From NCBI RefSeq assembly GCF_014644295.1, contig NZ_BMKK01000002.1:372001-436000 (forward strand): a DNA stretch of 64,000 bases, read 5' to 3'. This document shows, piece after piece, positions 53,339-62,787 of the stretch (its first letter is position 1; each line of letters starts with the position of its first letter). The stretch comes from Emticicia aquatilis (GTDB lineage Bacteria > Bacteroidota > Bacteroidia > Cytophagales > Spirosomataceae). The notes under the pieces were generated by a model. The model saw only the letters and a list, made by a program, of their open reading frames with translations. It did no database searches and had not been told where the DNA came from. The position numbers and the translations under genes are program-made.

Positions 53339-53722
53339 TCACCCTCCCACTATTTCCTTTAGTTTGTAAATCATATCATCCCAGATGTCTTCCAATTCCG
53401 ACTCATCAGTATTATCTGAATTATCAGTAATCTTCAAGAAAGTTGCATTGGTTAATTCACTTTGGTCTAATCTAAACTCAACAAAATTGCCTCTTTGGTC
53501 GTCTTTCAAAAAATCAAATTTTACGAGTTTGTTTACCCTTTGCACTGACATACGAGCTGGGTGACTTTCGTTATCCCACACAAAATCAAAATTAGAATCG
53601 CTCGTATATTTCACTTTTGCAGCAAACCATTGCTGTAAACCAGCAGGCGTACTAAAGTACGGATACAAAACTTTTGGTGATGCCTTAAATTCGTATTCTC
53701 GAGAAAATTTGAATTTGTCCAT
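53339..53722 (-). CDS. START-like (SRPBCC) domain protein
   Basis: A 127-residue protein with the START/SRPBCC-type beginning (FSREYEFKASPKVLYPYFSTPAGLQQWFAAKVKY), an antiparallel sheet and an acidic C-terminal helix (ELEDIWDDMIYKLKEIVGG). Proteins of this size are found in Bacteroidota next to membrane genes; they bind hydrophobic ligands or act as small scaffolds. There is no signal peptide. It precedes the lptF/G gene on the same strand with a gap of about 90 bp, so cotranscription is possible but unproven. Confidence 0.82.
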   Translation of the reverse strand: MDKFKFSREYEFKASPKVLYPYFSTPAGLQQWFAAKVKYTSDSNFDFVWDNESHPARMSVQRVNKLVKFDFLKDDQRGNFVEFRLDQSELTNATFLKITDNSDNTDESELEDIWDDMIYKLKEIVGG

Positions 53723-53840
53723 AATTCTTAAAAATTTAGAAAATATAACCTAAACCGAACTCGATTTAGCCTTATTAGATAACTATTCCAAGAATTTCTA
53801 TAAATTTTTGTGAAATTTTGGATTACTTAAATTACTTTTT

Positions 53841-53871
53841 TTGCAATGTAAGAAAACTTTGTGTAATTTTG
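53841..53871 (+). promoter_or_regulatory. Promoter of tRNA-Met
   Basis: TTG at 53841-53843 (in a T run), a 20-nt spacer and TAATTTTG at 53864-53871 match the consensus; the mature tRNA begins 53 nt downstream. Confidence 0.78.
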
Positions 53872-53923
53872 CAACATATTCTTCGGGACAACAATAAAAG
53901 TCTCTAAAAATATTAAAAAATAC

Positions 53924-53997
53924 TGCGGGATAGCTCAGATGGTTAGAGCGTAGGATTCATAACCCTAAGGTCGGCGGTTCGATCCCGCTTCCCGCAA
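53924..53997 (+). tRNA. tRNA-Met (CAT)
   Basis: 74 nt with acceptor TGCGGGA/TCCCGCA and discriminator A, D-stem GCTC/GAGC, anticodon loop TTCATAA (anticodon CAT) and T-loop TTCGATC. The U1-A72 pair argues against the classical initiator tRNA, and a tRNA-Ile with modified CAT is possible but less likely. The anticodon stem has an A-C pair next to the loop. CCA is not encoded. Confidence 0.92.
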
Positions 53998-54002
53998 CAC
54001 CT

Positions 54003-54034
54003 AAAGAGTCTCAATTTTGAGACTCTTTTTTTAT
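54003..54034 (+). terminator. Terminator of tRNA-Met
   Basis: AAAGAGTCTCA / TGAGACTCTTT with a 4-nt loop and a run of T directly after the tRNA. Confidence 0.92.
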
Positions 54035-54100
54035 GCCTTTTTGATTGAAAAATCATCAAAAGTCTGTAATCAAAGACATTTAGCTGACAAAAAATCACTA

Positions 54101-55108
54101 TTAGTGTAATATCTCAAAAATCAGTTTTTTCAAAATATCGCTCTCATTTTCTTCGCCCGCTTCTACTCCTTTAGATTTTAGGTCAGCAATTTTAATACAA
54201 TGTATCACAAAAGCTAATTTTGACAAAGAATAATTTCGTGCAGCCGCTAAATAATCTTTTGCAAAGAAACTATTGACTTTTAGTAAAGAAGAAACGCCTG
54301 ATTCTGATTTATCGTTTGAGCCATGAATTAACAAAACTTTGCTGAAAAAATTATATAAAATTATTAATACCGGCTGAATCGGATTGTCCTTAGGATTATT
54401 ACCAAAATATATAATAATTTGATTCGCCTTCACCACATCTCGTTGAGTTAATGCCTTTTGCAGTTCAAAAACATTGTATTCCTTACTTATTCCAACATAT
54501 TTCTGAATAACATCAGCATCAATTCCTTCACCTAATTTTACGTTTAAAATCACTTTTTCTAACTCGCCAGTCAAACGTTTTAGGTCATTACCAATATGTT
54601 CAATCAATAATTGAATGGCCTTCATGCTAATCTTAACCCCACGCCCGTGGCAATACGAAGCCACAAATTCAGGTAACTGATTATCATAAAGCTTTTTAAA
54701 ATTTTGTAAAACACCATTTTTTGCAAAAGCTTTTACCCATGTTTTGCGTTCGTCTTGTGCGTTTGAAAAACTTAATACCAAAATCGTTGAAGGCAAAGGA
54801 TTGAGAGCATAATCTTCAATTAGTTTTTGATTTTCTTTCAAATCAATCCCTTGAATCTGATTAGCGTCTTTTACAATGATGAGTTGTCTCTCTGCCATCA
54901 TCGGAAACCGACGTGCGTAATTCAACAATGCTCCAACACTTAAATCTTTACCAAAAAGTACAAATTCATTAAAACCTTTTTCATGAACGGGAATGGCTAA
55001 ACTTTGAACTTTTTCGACAATCTGCTCAATATGAAACTGCTCTTCGCCGTGTAAAAAATATAACGGCTTTATAGAATCTTTCTTGATTGATTTTAAAATT
55101 TCTGACAT
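54101..55108 (-). CDS. holA: DNA polymerase III subunit delta
   Basis: The delta subunit opens the beta clamp within the clamp loader. The 335-residue protein has the family's first domain (YFLHGEEQFHIEQIVEKVQ, then RRFPMMAERQLIIVKDANQ) and a C-terminal helical collar region; a classical Walker A is absent, as expected for delta. The final helical portion (SLSKLAFVIHCIKIADLKSKG) resembles the family end. It is encoded 17 bp after the ACP phosphodiesterase gene in the minus-strand direction, so cotranscription with that gene is likely. Confidence 0.9.
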   Translation of the reverse strand: MSEILKSIKKDSIKPLYFLHGEEQFHIEQIVEKVQSLAIPVHEKGFNEFVLFGKDLSVGALLNYARRFPMMAERQLIIVKDANQIQGIDLKENQKLIEDYALNPLPSTILVLSFSNAQDERKTWVKAFAKNGVLQNFKKLYDNQLPEFVASYCHGRGVKISMKAIQLLIEHIGNDLKRLTGELEKVILNVKLGEGIDADVIQKYVGISKEYNVFELQKALTQRDVVKANQIIIYFGNNPKDNPIQPVLIILYNFFSKVLLIHGSNDKSESGVSSLLKVNSFFAKDYLAAARNYSLSKLAFVIHCIKIADLKSKGVEAGEENESDILKKLIFEILH

Positions 55109-55125
55109 CTAAATATACTATATAA

Positions 55126-55737
55126 TTAAATAATATTGTAACCTTTTTCTTCTAAAAATTGATTACATTTCATCATCATTTCGGGGAAAAACAATGCAAA
55201 ATTTTCGCCAAATAATTCGTAATGAATCTTCAAGTCTTCGGTTGCTTTTTCCATATTTGAATCGTAAACTGTTCGTTTTGAGATACCAGTCAAAGCCCGT
55301 TCGATTCCCCAAAATTCTCCATAATTTTTTAGCCAATCGTGTGTTATCATTGATTCAATCATGGGTTTCATTCTATCGGGCATAATTTCCCAGTGATTTT
55401 GAAATGAAACGTGAACTCTTTTTCTAAAATCATCAAAAGGTTCGTTTGAATATTTTGTCCAATGAGTGGCCAAGTAGTGGTCAAAAAAAATATCAATCAA
55501 AACTGCGGCATACTTATGATACTTCGCATATAATACTGATTTACAAGCACTTACCGCCGAATGAGTATCTGTAAAACTATCAATTAATCGGTGTAATAAT
55601 ATTCCATCTTTTACTTCTTGACTAAAACCAGCATTCCGTGGATGCTCGATTCTTCCTACGACAAAATCTTCTAAAAGATTACCAACCATTAGCTCTTCGT
55701 TTTTGCCAGAAAGAAATAAATGTGCCAAAAAATTCAT
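55126..55737 (-). CDS. Acyl carrier protein phosphodiesterase (AcpH-like)
   Basis: About 203 residues from the ATG at 55737 (MNFLAHLFLSG), the usual beginning of this family; the longer frame adds 11 residues without family character. Residues typical of AcpH are present: a His in HLFLS, GNLLEDFV near 20, HRLIDSFTDTH near 47 and FFDHYLATHW near 75, all likely metal ligands. The enzyme removes the phosphopantetheine arm from holo-ACP. It lies just upstream of holA on the same strand. Confidence 0.88.
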   Translation of the reverse strand: MNFLAHLFLSGKNEELMVGNLLEDFVVGRIEHPRNAGFSQEVKDGILLHRLIDSFTDTHSAVSACKSVLYAKYHKYAAVLIDIFFDHYLATHWTKYSNEPFDDFRKRVHVSFQNHWEIMPDRMKPMIESMITHDWLKNYGEFWGIERALTGISKRTVYDSNMEKATEDLKIHYELFGENFALFFPEMMMKCNQFLEEKGYNII

Positions 55738-55813
55738 TAAAATAATTGAATATGCGTACGTTTGCGACAAAGTTAGAAAAATAACATCTATAAACTATCA
55801 AAAAAATTGATTG

Positions 55814-56326
55814 ATGAAAATCGAAGCAAACAAAGTCGTAAAAATAGTCTATGAATTAGAAATTGGCGACGGAAGTAATAAAGAAATGCTCGAAATTGTG
55901 CAAGATGATGAGCCGATGGTGTTCATTCAAGGTATGAGTGGCTTACCAGAAGCTTTTGAAGCACAATTAGATGGATTACAGGCTGGTGATGAATTTAAAT
56001 TTTCGGTGGATGCAGCTGATGGCTATGGCGAGCCTGACCCAGAAGCAGTTATTGATTTCCCGATTGAAAACTTTAAGATTGAGGACGGAAAAGTGCCAGA
56101 AGGAATGCTTGAGATTGGAAATATGATTCCATTCTCAAATGACGAAGGAAATCGAATGAACGGAAGAATTGTAGAAATTACTGACGAATTTGTTATCCTT
56201 GACTTTAATCACCCATTGGCTGGTCAAAATATGCACTTTAAGGGCAAGGTTTTGGGCGTAAGAGATGCAACAAAAGATGAAATAGCTCACGGCCATGTAC
56301 ATGGCGAAGGCGGCGTTGTGCATTAA
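55814..56326 (+). CDS. FKBP-type peptidyl-prolyl isomerase, SlyD-like
   Basis: A 170-residue cytoplasmic FKBP with the SlyD-type order: an N-terminal isomerase strand pair (MKIEANKVVKIVYELEIGDG), an inserted chaperone flap (DAADGYGEPDPEAVIDFPIENFKI), the second FKBP half (NHPLAGQNMHFKGKVLGV) and a His-rich tail (HGHVHGEGGVVH) suited to bind nickel or zinc. An ATG at 55814 directly after a TTG is taken as start. It is transcribed alone. Confidence 0.92.
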   Translation: MKIEANKVVKIVYELEIGDGSNKEMLEIVQDDEPMVFIQGMSGLPEAFEAQLDGLQAGDEFKFSVDAADGYGEPDPEAVIDFPIENFKIEDGKVPEGMLEIGNMIPFSNDEGNRMNGRIVEITDEFVILDFNHPLAGQNMHFKGKVLGVRDATKDEIAHGHVHGEGGVVH

Positions 56327-56399
56327 TTAGTGGATTAGGAAATTGGTTATCGAAAGTTGGTGTTTTTCACTAATTACTCAATAACCAATTTCCCAGTAA

Positions 56400-56870
56400 C
56401 TAAATCCCAAATTGAATAACCTCAACTCCGAATTTTCTTAAAAAATCAACTCCTTCATCGCTCGGAATCCCTTTATATTGAGCATAAGATTTTGCATAGA
56501 ATACTTTCTTGATTTTCATCGAATAAATCACCCTTGCACAAGCAATACATGGCGATAATGTTACGTAGAGTGTTGTACCTTCAATATTCGCTCCATTTTT
56601 AGAAGCGTACAAAATGGCATTTTGCTCGGCATGAAGAGCCAATGAACAACTACCTTTTGAATCTCGTGGACACCCATGTTCTGGAAACTCTTCATCGCAA
56701 TTGTGTGTACCTGCGGGTGGACCGTTATAACCAATCGAAATAATTCGTGTATCTTTTGTAAGTACAGCCCCAACTTGAGCCTTGACACAATGCGAACGTA
56801 ATGCAAGATTCTGTGCCAATTCCATAAAAATTTCATCAAAATCTGGGCGTTGTTTTACAACTTTTTCCAT
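56400..56870 (-). CDS. dCMP/cytidine deaminase-like enzyme
   Basis: The 156-residue protein has the zinc-dependent deaminase signature: HAEQNAILYA near residue 80 and PCIACARVIYSMKIKKVFY near 107, the pattern of ComEB/dCMP deaminase. Deamination of dCMP to dUMP supplies the thymidylate pathway. A Cys-rich segment in the first part (GTHNCDEEFPEHGCP) likely binds a second zinc, as in that family. It is a single gene on the minus strand. Confidence 0.92.
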   Translation of the reverse strand: MEKVVKQRPDFDEIFMELAQNLALRSHCVKAQVGAVLTKDTRIISIGYNGPPAGTHNCDEEFPEHGCPRDSKGSCSLALHAEQNAILYASKNGANIEGTTLYVTLSPCIACARVIYSMKIKKVFYAKSYAQYKGIPSDEGVDFLRKFGVEVIQFGI

Positions 56871-56945
56871 AAAATGGTCGTTACTTTGTAAAAATTATAA
56901 CAAAAATCACCTTTTTGATATCTTAAAAAATCAAAACGCTAAATT

Positions 56946-57560
56946 ATGAAATCTTACTCAAACGGTTGTGTGTCTTTAAGTTTTCTTTTTATCTTATTTT
57001 GTTTAACCTCAACTTCAGTATTTGCTAAAACATCAAATGACAGCATCGTAAAACCACAAGTTAGAAGTAGTCCAATCGTTATAGCGAATCTTAAAACCAC
57101 CGAAAATAACTACGTAAAATGCACTTATGGACAACCTTTAAAGAAAGGACGTGAGATTTTTGGAAATTTAGTACCATACGGAAAGCTTTGGAGAACAGGG
57201 GCAAATGAAGCTACTGAAATAACTTTTACCACGAATATACAAATTGGAGAAACTCAACTACCAGCAGGTACTTACACCCTCTTTACGGTTCCAAACAAAG
57301 AAAAATGGACAATTATCTTTAACTCAGAATTGGGTCAGTGGGGTGATTTTAGTTACGATTCAAACAAAAATGTGTTAAATTTTGAGGCTAATGTTAGCAC
57401 TAATACAGACATCTATGAAGGATTCACAATTCAATTTGAGGATATTACAAATGGTTTTAATATGCTTTTACTATGGGACAACGTAAAAGTAACAGTGCCA
57501 ATTCAAAAAATTGGAGAACTTGCCAAAGAAAGTAAAAAGAAGAAAAAGAGAAGAAATTAG
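56946..57560 (+). CDS. DUF2911 family protein, exported
   Basis: A 204-residue protein with a signal peptide (about residues 1-27, ending SVFAKT). The core matches DUF2911: KGREIFGNLVPYGKLWRTGANEATEITFTTNIQIG near residue 68 and LPAGTYTLFTVPNKEKWTIIFN near 105. The domain is found in Bacteroidota envelope proteins of unknown role. The C-terminus is Lys-rich (KESKKKKKRRN). It is convergent with the M43 gene and overlaps it by 4 bp. Confidence 0.85.
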   Translation: MKSYSNGCVSLSFLFILFCLTSTSVFAKTSNDSIVKPQVRSSPIVIANLKTTENNYVKCTYGQPLKKGREIFGNLVPYGKLWRTGANEATEITFTTNIQIGETQLPAGTYTLFTVPNKEKWTIIFNSELGQWGDFSYDSNKNVLNFEANVSTNTDIYEGFTIQFEDITNGFNMLLLWDNVKVTVPIQKIGELAKESKKKKKRRN

Positions 57561-58834
57561 TAAAGCACTAATTTCTTCTGAACAACTTGCTGCTTGGAAG
57601 TTACACTGACGATATAAACTCCAGGCGGCAAATCTTTATTTTTTAGTGTTACTATTGTACTCGGTAAATCAAGATACGTTTCATTATAAACTTTACGTCC
57701 GAAAATATCTCTAACAATTAAGTTAAAATCCTGAAAATCAGGCAATAAGACCTGAAATTGAAGATTAGTACGAGGCAATGGGTTTTCTACATTAACTTGC
57801 AAAGACGTTGAAGGTGGCAATTGGAATTTTGCATAATTCAACACTCGTTTACGTCTTTTACTGAGGTCAAGTGCCGCTCTCATTCTTTCTTTCTGACCCT
57901 GAGTAAAGATATTCATACAAGAATCTGGTGAATAATCCATGTAATTCTCAATCATATTTCGTGTACGGGTGCCTGAACAAGTGGAGAACACATCTCTACA
58001 AAAAGCTGAACTATTAGCTGCGGCAGCCGCTGGCGTATCAGCTACGTAATCAGTACCACAACGTTCGTCACCCCAAGTATGATAAAGTCCCATCCAATGG
58101 CCAATTTCGTGCGTCACGGTTCTACCAAAGCTATAAATACCAGATTTGTTTGTACCTATTTTTTTTCCAAATACTGTGTAATCAATAAATACCCCATCTA
58201 CTCTTTCATCTGAATCAACATCAAGGCCATCAATAGATTCTGCAAAAGGGAATTCACCATAACCGATGTATCCCGAACTAAAAGCAGCTACCCAAATATT
58301 CAAGTATTTATTACTGTCCCAATACCCAAGATTCGATAGCGACATTCTATCATTATCATTCACAATATTATAAGTACTTCGTGAAGAATAATGTCTTGTG
58401 ATGCCAGAAGATGGGTTTCCAGATGGGTCGATGCTTGCCAAGAAGAACTCAATCTCAACATCAGCACCCACAGGATTTGTGTTGAAGCCTAAAGTACCTT
58501 CTTTTTTTCGATAATCTTCATTCAAGACCTTAATCTGAGAGTAAATCTGTTCATCTGAAATATTACTTCCAGCAATTAATCCGTTCACTTGGTTATGAAT
58601 CACATGAACCACAACTGGAATTCGGATTATATCTGATGCAACCCTAAAATTTTTCTGAATATTTATCTGATTTTCCAAAACCTGCTCGTATCTCATTTTT
58701 CTAAATTGATACTGAGTATTCGTAGTTTTGGCAACCGAATCACAGAATTCATTGGCACAAGAACGTACCTTCTGAGCCATCGAATTGATGCTTATTAGAG
58801 CAAAAATAGCCGAGATGTATATATTTCTTTTCAT
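57557..58834 (-). CDS. Secreted M43-type metalloprotease with T9SS type A sorting domain
   Basis: A 425-residue protein: signal peptide (MKRNIYISAIFALISINSMAQ), propeptide, then a zinc protease with HEIGHWMGLYHTWGD near residue 240 and ENYMDYSPDSCMNIFT near 292 (Met-turn), as in pappalysin-like M43 enzymes. Many Cys residues in the catalytic part suggest disulfides. The last 80 or so residues (NPLPRTNLQFQVLLPDFQDFNLIVRDIFGRKVYN, ending in a KKLVLY-like tail) form a type A C-terminal sorting domain, so the enzyme should leave the cell through the type IX system. The 3' end overlaps the convergent DUF2911 gene by 4 bp. Confidence 0.92.
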   Translation of the reverse strand: MKRNIYISAIFALISINSMAQKVRSCANEFCDSVAKTTNTQYQFRKMRYEQVLENQINIQKNFRVASDIIRIPVVVHVIHNQVNGLIAGSNISDEQIYSQIKVLNEDYRKKEGTLGFNTNPVGADVEIEFFLASIDPSGNPSSGITRHYSSRSTYNIVNDNDRMSLSNLGYWDSNKYLNIWVAAFSSGYIGYGEFPFAESIDGLDVDSDERVDGVFIDYTVFGKKIGTNKSGIYSFGRTVTHEIGHWMGLYHTWGDERCGTDYVADTPAAAAANSSAFCRDVFSTCSGTRTRNMIENYMDYSPDSCMNIFTQGQKERMRAALDLSKRRKRVLNYAKFQLPPSTSLQVNVENPLPRTNLQFQVLLPDFQDFNLIVRDIFGRKVYNETYLDLPSTIVTLKNKDLPPGVYIVSVTSKQQVVQKKLVLY

Positions 58835-58886
58835 ATCTATAAAGACGATTCTACAAATAGATTTGGTTGCAAAACCTATGAGTAGT

Positions 58887-59837
58887 TTAGTTACTCTCTG
58901 CTTTTTCGTAAGCTCTTAAAATATCTCGTACTAACTTATGACGCACAACGTCTCTGTCATCTAATTCGATGAATCCAATGCCTTTAATATCTTTCAAAAT
59001 ATATAAAGCATCAGCCAAGCCTGACTTTTGTTTAGAGGGAAGGTCAATCTGAGTTTTATCACCAGTTATAATTGCTTTAGAGAGCGGCCCCATACGAGTC
59101 AAAAACATTTTGATTTGCATAGGTGTGGTATTTTGGGCTTCATCAAGCAAAATAAAGGCATTATTGAGCGTTCTACCACGCATATAAGCCAAGGGAGCAA
59201 TCTCAATCGTACGATTTTCGATATAAAACTTTAGTTTTTCTGATTGAATCATATCTTCGAGGGCATCGTAGATTGGCCTCAAATACGGGTCGATTTTCTC
59301 TTTTAAATCGCCTGGCAAAAAACCAAGGTTTTCACCAGCTTCAACGGCAGGTCGGGTAATGATTATTTTCTTTACTTGCTTTTCTTTCAAAGCTTTTACG
59401 GCCAATGCCACAGCTGTATAGGTCTTACCAGTACCGGCAGGACCAGTTGCAAACATTATATCAAAGTTTTTTGATGCCTCGACCATCTTCTTTTGGTTGG
59501 CAGTTTTTGCTTTGATGGCATTCCCTTTTGTACCTACTAAAATAAGTTCATCGTCAGGGGTTTCATGAGTAGCAGCCTCTGCATCTGCTTTGATATAACT
59601 CTTTACTTGGTCGATTGATATGCGTCCGTATTTTTGCAAATGCTCAATCATCGCCTCCAATACATCTGAGATTCTATTAATCTCTTCGGTATTTCCCTTT
59701 ATCAAAATCTGATTTCCACGAGAAATAATCTTGCTCAATGGAAATGCACTTGCAACCTCTTTGATATTAATGTTTTCTACTCCAAGAAAATCGGTCAATG
59801 AGATTTCTTCGTCTAATGTGAATACTTTATCTGTCAA
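58887..59837 (-). CDS. PhoH family protein (PhoH-like ATPase)
   Basis: A 316-residue ATPase of the PhoH family. Walker A is GPAGTGKTYTAVALAVKAL near residue 134 and Walker B FILLDEAQNT near 226, followed by KMFLTRMGPLSKAIITGDKTQIDLP near 241. A small N-terminal KH-like section precedes it (residues 1-100). PhoH proteins are linked to RNA metabolism and the phosphate-starvation response; the exact substrate is not settled. It is a single gene on the minus strand, divergent from dnaB. Confidence 0.93.
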   Translation of the reverse strand: MTDKVFTLDEEISLTDFLGVENINIKEVASAFPLSKIISRGNQILIKGNTEEINRISDVLEAMIEHLQKYGRISIDQVKSYIKADAEAATHETPDDELILVGTKGNAIKAKTANQKKMVEASKNFDIMFATGPAGTGKTYTAVALAVKALKEKQVKKIIITRPAVEAGENLGFLPGDLKEKIDPYLRPIYDALEDMIQSEKLKFYIENRTIEIAPLAYMRGRTLNNAFILLDEAQNTTPMQIKMFLTRMGPLSKAIITGDKTQIDLPSKQKSGLADALYILKDIKGIGFIELDDRDVVRHKLVRDILRAYEKAESN

Positions 59838-60107
59838 AATAAAAAATATATTGTTTAAATGTGGATGAGGTTTAATCAGCTAAACCCCACAATTAATAAC
59901 TAAATATCCAAAAAGCCTCAATTGTTTGGTCTATTTGGTTTCCCAAAGTTCAAAAATTATTCACAAATTTGTTTATTTTTCCACAAAAAAATCATTAAAC
60001 TTAGATTAATAATTGATTATCAGCCATTTACAAAAGTATTGATATAATATTAAAAGATATAGGGTATTTCAAAACCCCTTTTTTATGCTTAACATTGTAT
60101 TAATATT

Positions 60108-62756
60108 ATGGAAAAAAGTTATCAAAATAGCAATACTGGCGATAGAAATAGCCAAAGAGGTTTTGGAAAAAATCTATTCTTAGAAAGTTTCCGAAATGAA
60201 ACTGGCAAACTACCTCCTCAAGCAGTTGAACTTGAAGAGGCGGTTTTGGGTGCATTAATGATTGAGAAAGATGCACTTACCTCGGTTGTTGATATTCTTC
60301 AACCATCAAGTTTCTACAAAGAATCTCATCAGAGAATATATAACGCAATTCTTCAATTATTTGGTAAATCAGAGCCAATAGATATGCTCACCGTAACTAC
60401 TCAGTTGAGGAGTAACGGTGAGCTTGAGTTTATTGGTGGTGCTTCTTACTTAGTAAAATTGACGAATAAAGTAAATTCGGCAGCAAATATTGAATATCAT
60501 GCTCGTATTATTACTCAATCTGCTATCAAGCGTGATATGATTAAGATTGCGGGAGACATTTTGAAAGATGCTTATGAAGATACTACCGACGTATTTACGC
60601 TTTTAGATAAAATCGAACAAAATTTCTTTGAAATTTCTGAGCGTAATATTCGTAAAAACTACGCCGATGCAAGCACAATCATGCGTGCAACCATTGAAGA
60701 ATTGGAGAAAAAGAAAAATAATAAAGATGGCCTCACTGGTGTAGCCAGTGGCTTTACTGCTCTTGACCGCATCACGAGTGGTTGGCAAAATACTGAATTA
60801 ACCATCATTGCAGCAAGGCCAGCGATGGGGAAATGTTTAGGAAAAGGCACTAAAGTTTTGATGTTTGACGGTTCTCTGAAAAATGTTGAAGATATTGAAA
60901 CAGGTGAACTTCTAATGGGTGACGATTCTACTCCAAGAACAGTTCTTTCGATAGCACGAGGTCAAGAAAAAATGTATTGGATTCGCCAAAACAAAGGCAT
61001 TGACTATCGTGTAAATGAAAGCCATATCCTGTCACTTAAAAGAAGTAGGAACGAAGGAAAACACAAAAAAGGAGAAATACTGAATATAACTGTAAAAGAG
61101 TTTCTTGAAAAATCAGACAAATTCAAAAGCAATTATAAAGGATATAAAGTTGCAGTTGAATTTGATGAAAAAAGTCTTGAAATTGAACCCTATTTCTTAG
61201 GTCTCTGGCTTGGAGATGGACATTCTTACAGTTCAAGAATAACAAATGTTGATACTGAAGTTGTTGGATATTTAGACCAATATGCTCAAAAATTAAATCT
61301 TGAACTGGTTACGTATCAGCAAGAAGGAAAAACTAATAATTATGCAATTACAAAAGGGTTTAAAGGACAGCAAGACTACTTTAGTATTCAGAATGAACTT
61401 AGAGAACTGAATTTGCTACAAAACAAGCATATTCCTCAACATTATTTAATTAATTCTACAGAAAACCGTTTAAACCTTTTAGCTGGATTGTTAGATAGTG
61501 ATGGTAATTATGATGCTAAATTTAATTGTTTTGAGATTACTCAAAAAAATGAAGAATTAGCCAAGCAAATAAAATTCTTGTGTGATAGTTTAGGTTTTAG
61601 AACTTCTATTAAAGAAAAAAAGACAACAATAAAGTCCCTAAATTTTGAAGGCAAAGCGTTTAGAGTAAGGATTTTTGGAAACTTAGACTCAATTCCAACG
61701 AAGATTGAGCGTAAACAAGCTCGACCACTAAAAGCAAAAGCAGATTGGAGAGTTACAGGAATAAAAGTTGAGTTTGACAAAGTTGATAATTATTATGGGT
61801 TTGAAATTGATGGAAATCGTCTTTTTTTACTCGAAGATATGACAGTCACTCACAATACCGCCTTTGTAGTCTCTGCTATGCGTAATGCTGCTGTTGAGTG
61901 GGGAGTTCCTGTGGCTTTATTTTCATTAGAGATGTCAGCAACTCAGTTAATGCTTCGTTTGATTTCGGCAGAAGCTGAAATTGACAGTAATAAACTACGT
62001 AAAGGCAAACTCGAAAACCATGAGTGGGTTCAGTTGCACCAAAAAATAAAGAATTTATCTTCAGCACCAATTTATATTGATGACACCCCTGCCCTTTCTA
62101 TATTGGAAATGCGTGCTAAGTGTCGTCGTTTGAAAGCACAGTTTGATATTGGATTGGTTATCATTGACTACTTACAATTGATGACTGCCGAAAGTGGCGG
62201 TGGTGGAAAAGGAAATCGTGAACAGGAAATTGCTGCGATTTCAAGAGCCATGAAAAACCTTGCCAAAGAAATTAATGTACCAGTAATTGCACTTTCGCAG
62301 TTAAGTCGTGCAGTAGAAACTCGTGGAGGAGACAAGCGTCCGCAGCTTTCAGATTTACGTGAATCGGGGTCTATTGAGCAGGATGCAGACATGGTTATGT
62401 TCTTGTATCGTCCAGAATACTATAAAATTACTCAAGACGAACAAGGTAATTCAACCGAAGGAGTTGGTGAGGTAATTATTGCCAAAAACCGTAGTGGAGA
62501 TGTGGATACTGTGAAACTCAAATTTATTGGTAAATACACTAAGTTTACAGATTTAGATGGCTTCTATACACCACTTCCAGGTCAGGATAATTTTGGTGAT
62601 TTCAATATGCCAAAACCAATCAATACAACTGGGGCCTTAGATAATTTCGAAAGAAGTGCACCACCAAGTTCAAATACAGGAGGGGGGACAGTCACGCTTG
62701 GAAGCAAAGCAAATCAACCAAGAAATCTGGATGCCGAGACCGATTTCCCGTTCTAA
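60108..62756 (+). CDS. dnaB: Replicative DNA helicase DnaB with an intein in the Walker A loop
   Basis: DnaB unwinds DNA at the replication fork. The host protein (about 541 residues after splicing) has the N-terminal domain (PPQAVELEEAVLGALMIEKDAL), the linker and a RecA-type C-terminal domain (GLVIIDYLQLM, IALSQLSRAVE). The P-loop ARPAMGK is broken after Lys242 and continues with Thr584 (TAFVVSAMRNAA), the two parts together giving the normal Walker A. Between them lies a 341-residue intein. After removal the protein matches standard DnaB, so the insertion must splice for the cell to live unless another dnaB exists. The start at 60108 is the first ATG after an A/T-rich leader. Confidence 0.97.
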   Translation: MEKSYQNSNTGDRNSQRGFGKNLFLESFRNETGKLPPQAVELEEAVLGALMIEKDALTSVVDILQPSSFYKESHQRIYNAILQLFGKSEPIDMLTVTTQLRSNGELEFIGGASYLVKLTNKVNSAANIEYHARIITQSAIKRDMIKIAGDILKDAYEDTTDVFTLLDKIEQNFFEISERNIRKNYADASTIMRATIEELEKKKNNKDGLTGVASGFTALDRITSGWQNTELTIIAARPAMGKCLGKGTKVLMFDGSLKNVEDIETGELLMGDDSTPRTVLSIARGQEKMYWIRQNKGIDYRVNESHILSLKRSRNEGKHKKGEILNITVKEFLEKSDKFKSNYKGYKVAVEFDEKSLEIEPYFLGLWLGDGHSYSSRITNVDTEVVGYLDQYAQKLNLELVTYQQEGKTNNYAITKGFKGQQDYFSIQNELRELNLLQNKHIPQHYLINSTENRLNLLAGLLDSDGNYDAKFNCFEITQKNEELAKQIKFLCDSLGFRTSIKEKKTTIKSLNFEGKAFRVRIFGNLDSIPTKIERKQARPLKAKADWRVTGIKVEFDKVDNYYGFEIDGNRLFLLEDMTVTHNTAFVVSAMRNAAVEWGVPVALFSLEMSATQLMLRLISAEAEIDSNKLRKGKLENHEWVQLHQKIKNLSSAPIYIDDTPALSILEMRAKCRRLKAQFDIGLVIIDYLQLMTAESGGGGKGNREQEIAAISRAMKNLAKEINVPVIALSQLSRAVETRGGDKRPQLSDLRESGSIEQDADMVMFLYRPEYYKITQDEQGNSTEGVGEVIIAKNRSGDVDTVKLKFIGKYTKFTDLDGFYTPLPGQDNFGDFNMPKPINTTGALDNFERSAPPSSNTGGGTVTLGSKANQPRNLDAETDFPF
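60834..61856 (+). mobile_element. Intein with LAGLIDADG-type homing endonuclease domain inside DnaB
   Basis: Codons 243-583 of dnaB. The element begins with Cys (CLGKGTKVLMFDG) and ends with a Val-Thr-His-Asn junction before Thr, the class 1 splice ends. Block B is RVNESHILSL with its His; block F is YYGFEIDGNRLFLLEDM. Between the splice halves lie two homing-endonuclease motifs, YFLGLWLGDG and LNLLAGLLDSDGNYD, both with the catalytic Asp. The endonuclease therefore looks intact and the element potentially still able to spread into intein-free dnaB genes. Confidence 0.95.
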
Positions 62757-62787
62757 AAAAATTAACAGCAAAATTCATTTAACTATA

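Noticed and set aside
59838-60107. DnaA-box cluster between phoH and dnaB
   Set aside because: Only a single TTTTCCACA-like site is visible; the rest is ordinary A/T-rich leader.
62656-62787. Longer N-terminus of MurI overlapping dnaB
   Set aside because: The extra 44 residues are a frame-shifted reading of the dnaB 3' end; the family start is the ATG at 62788.
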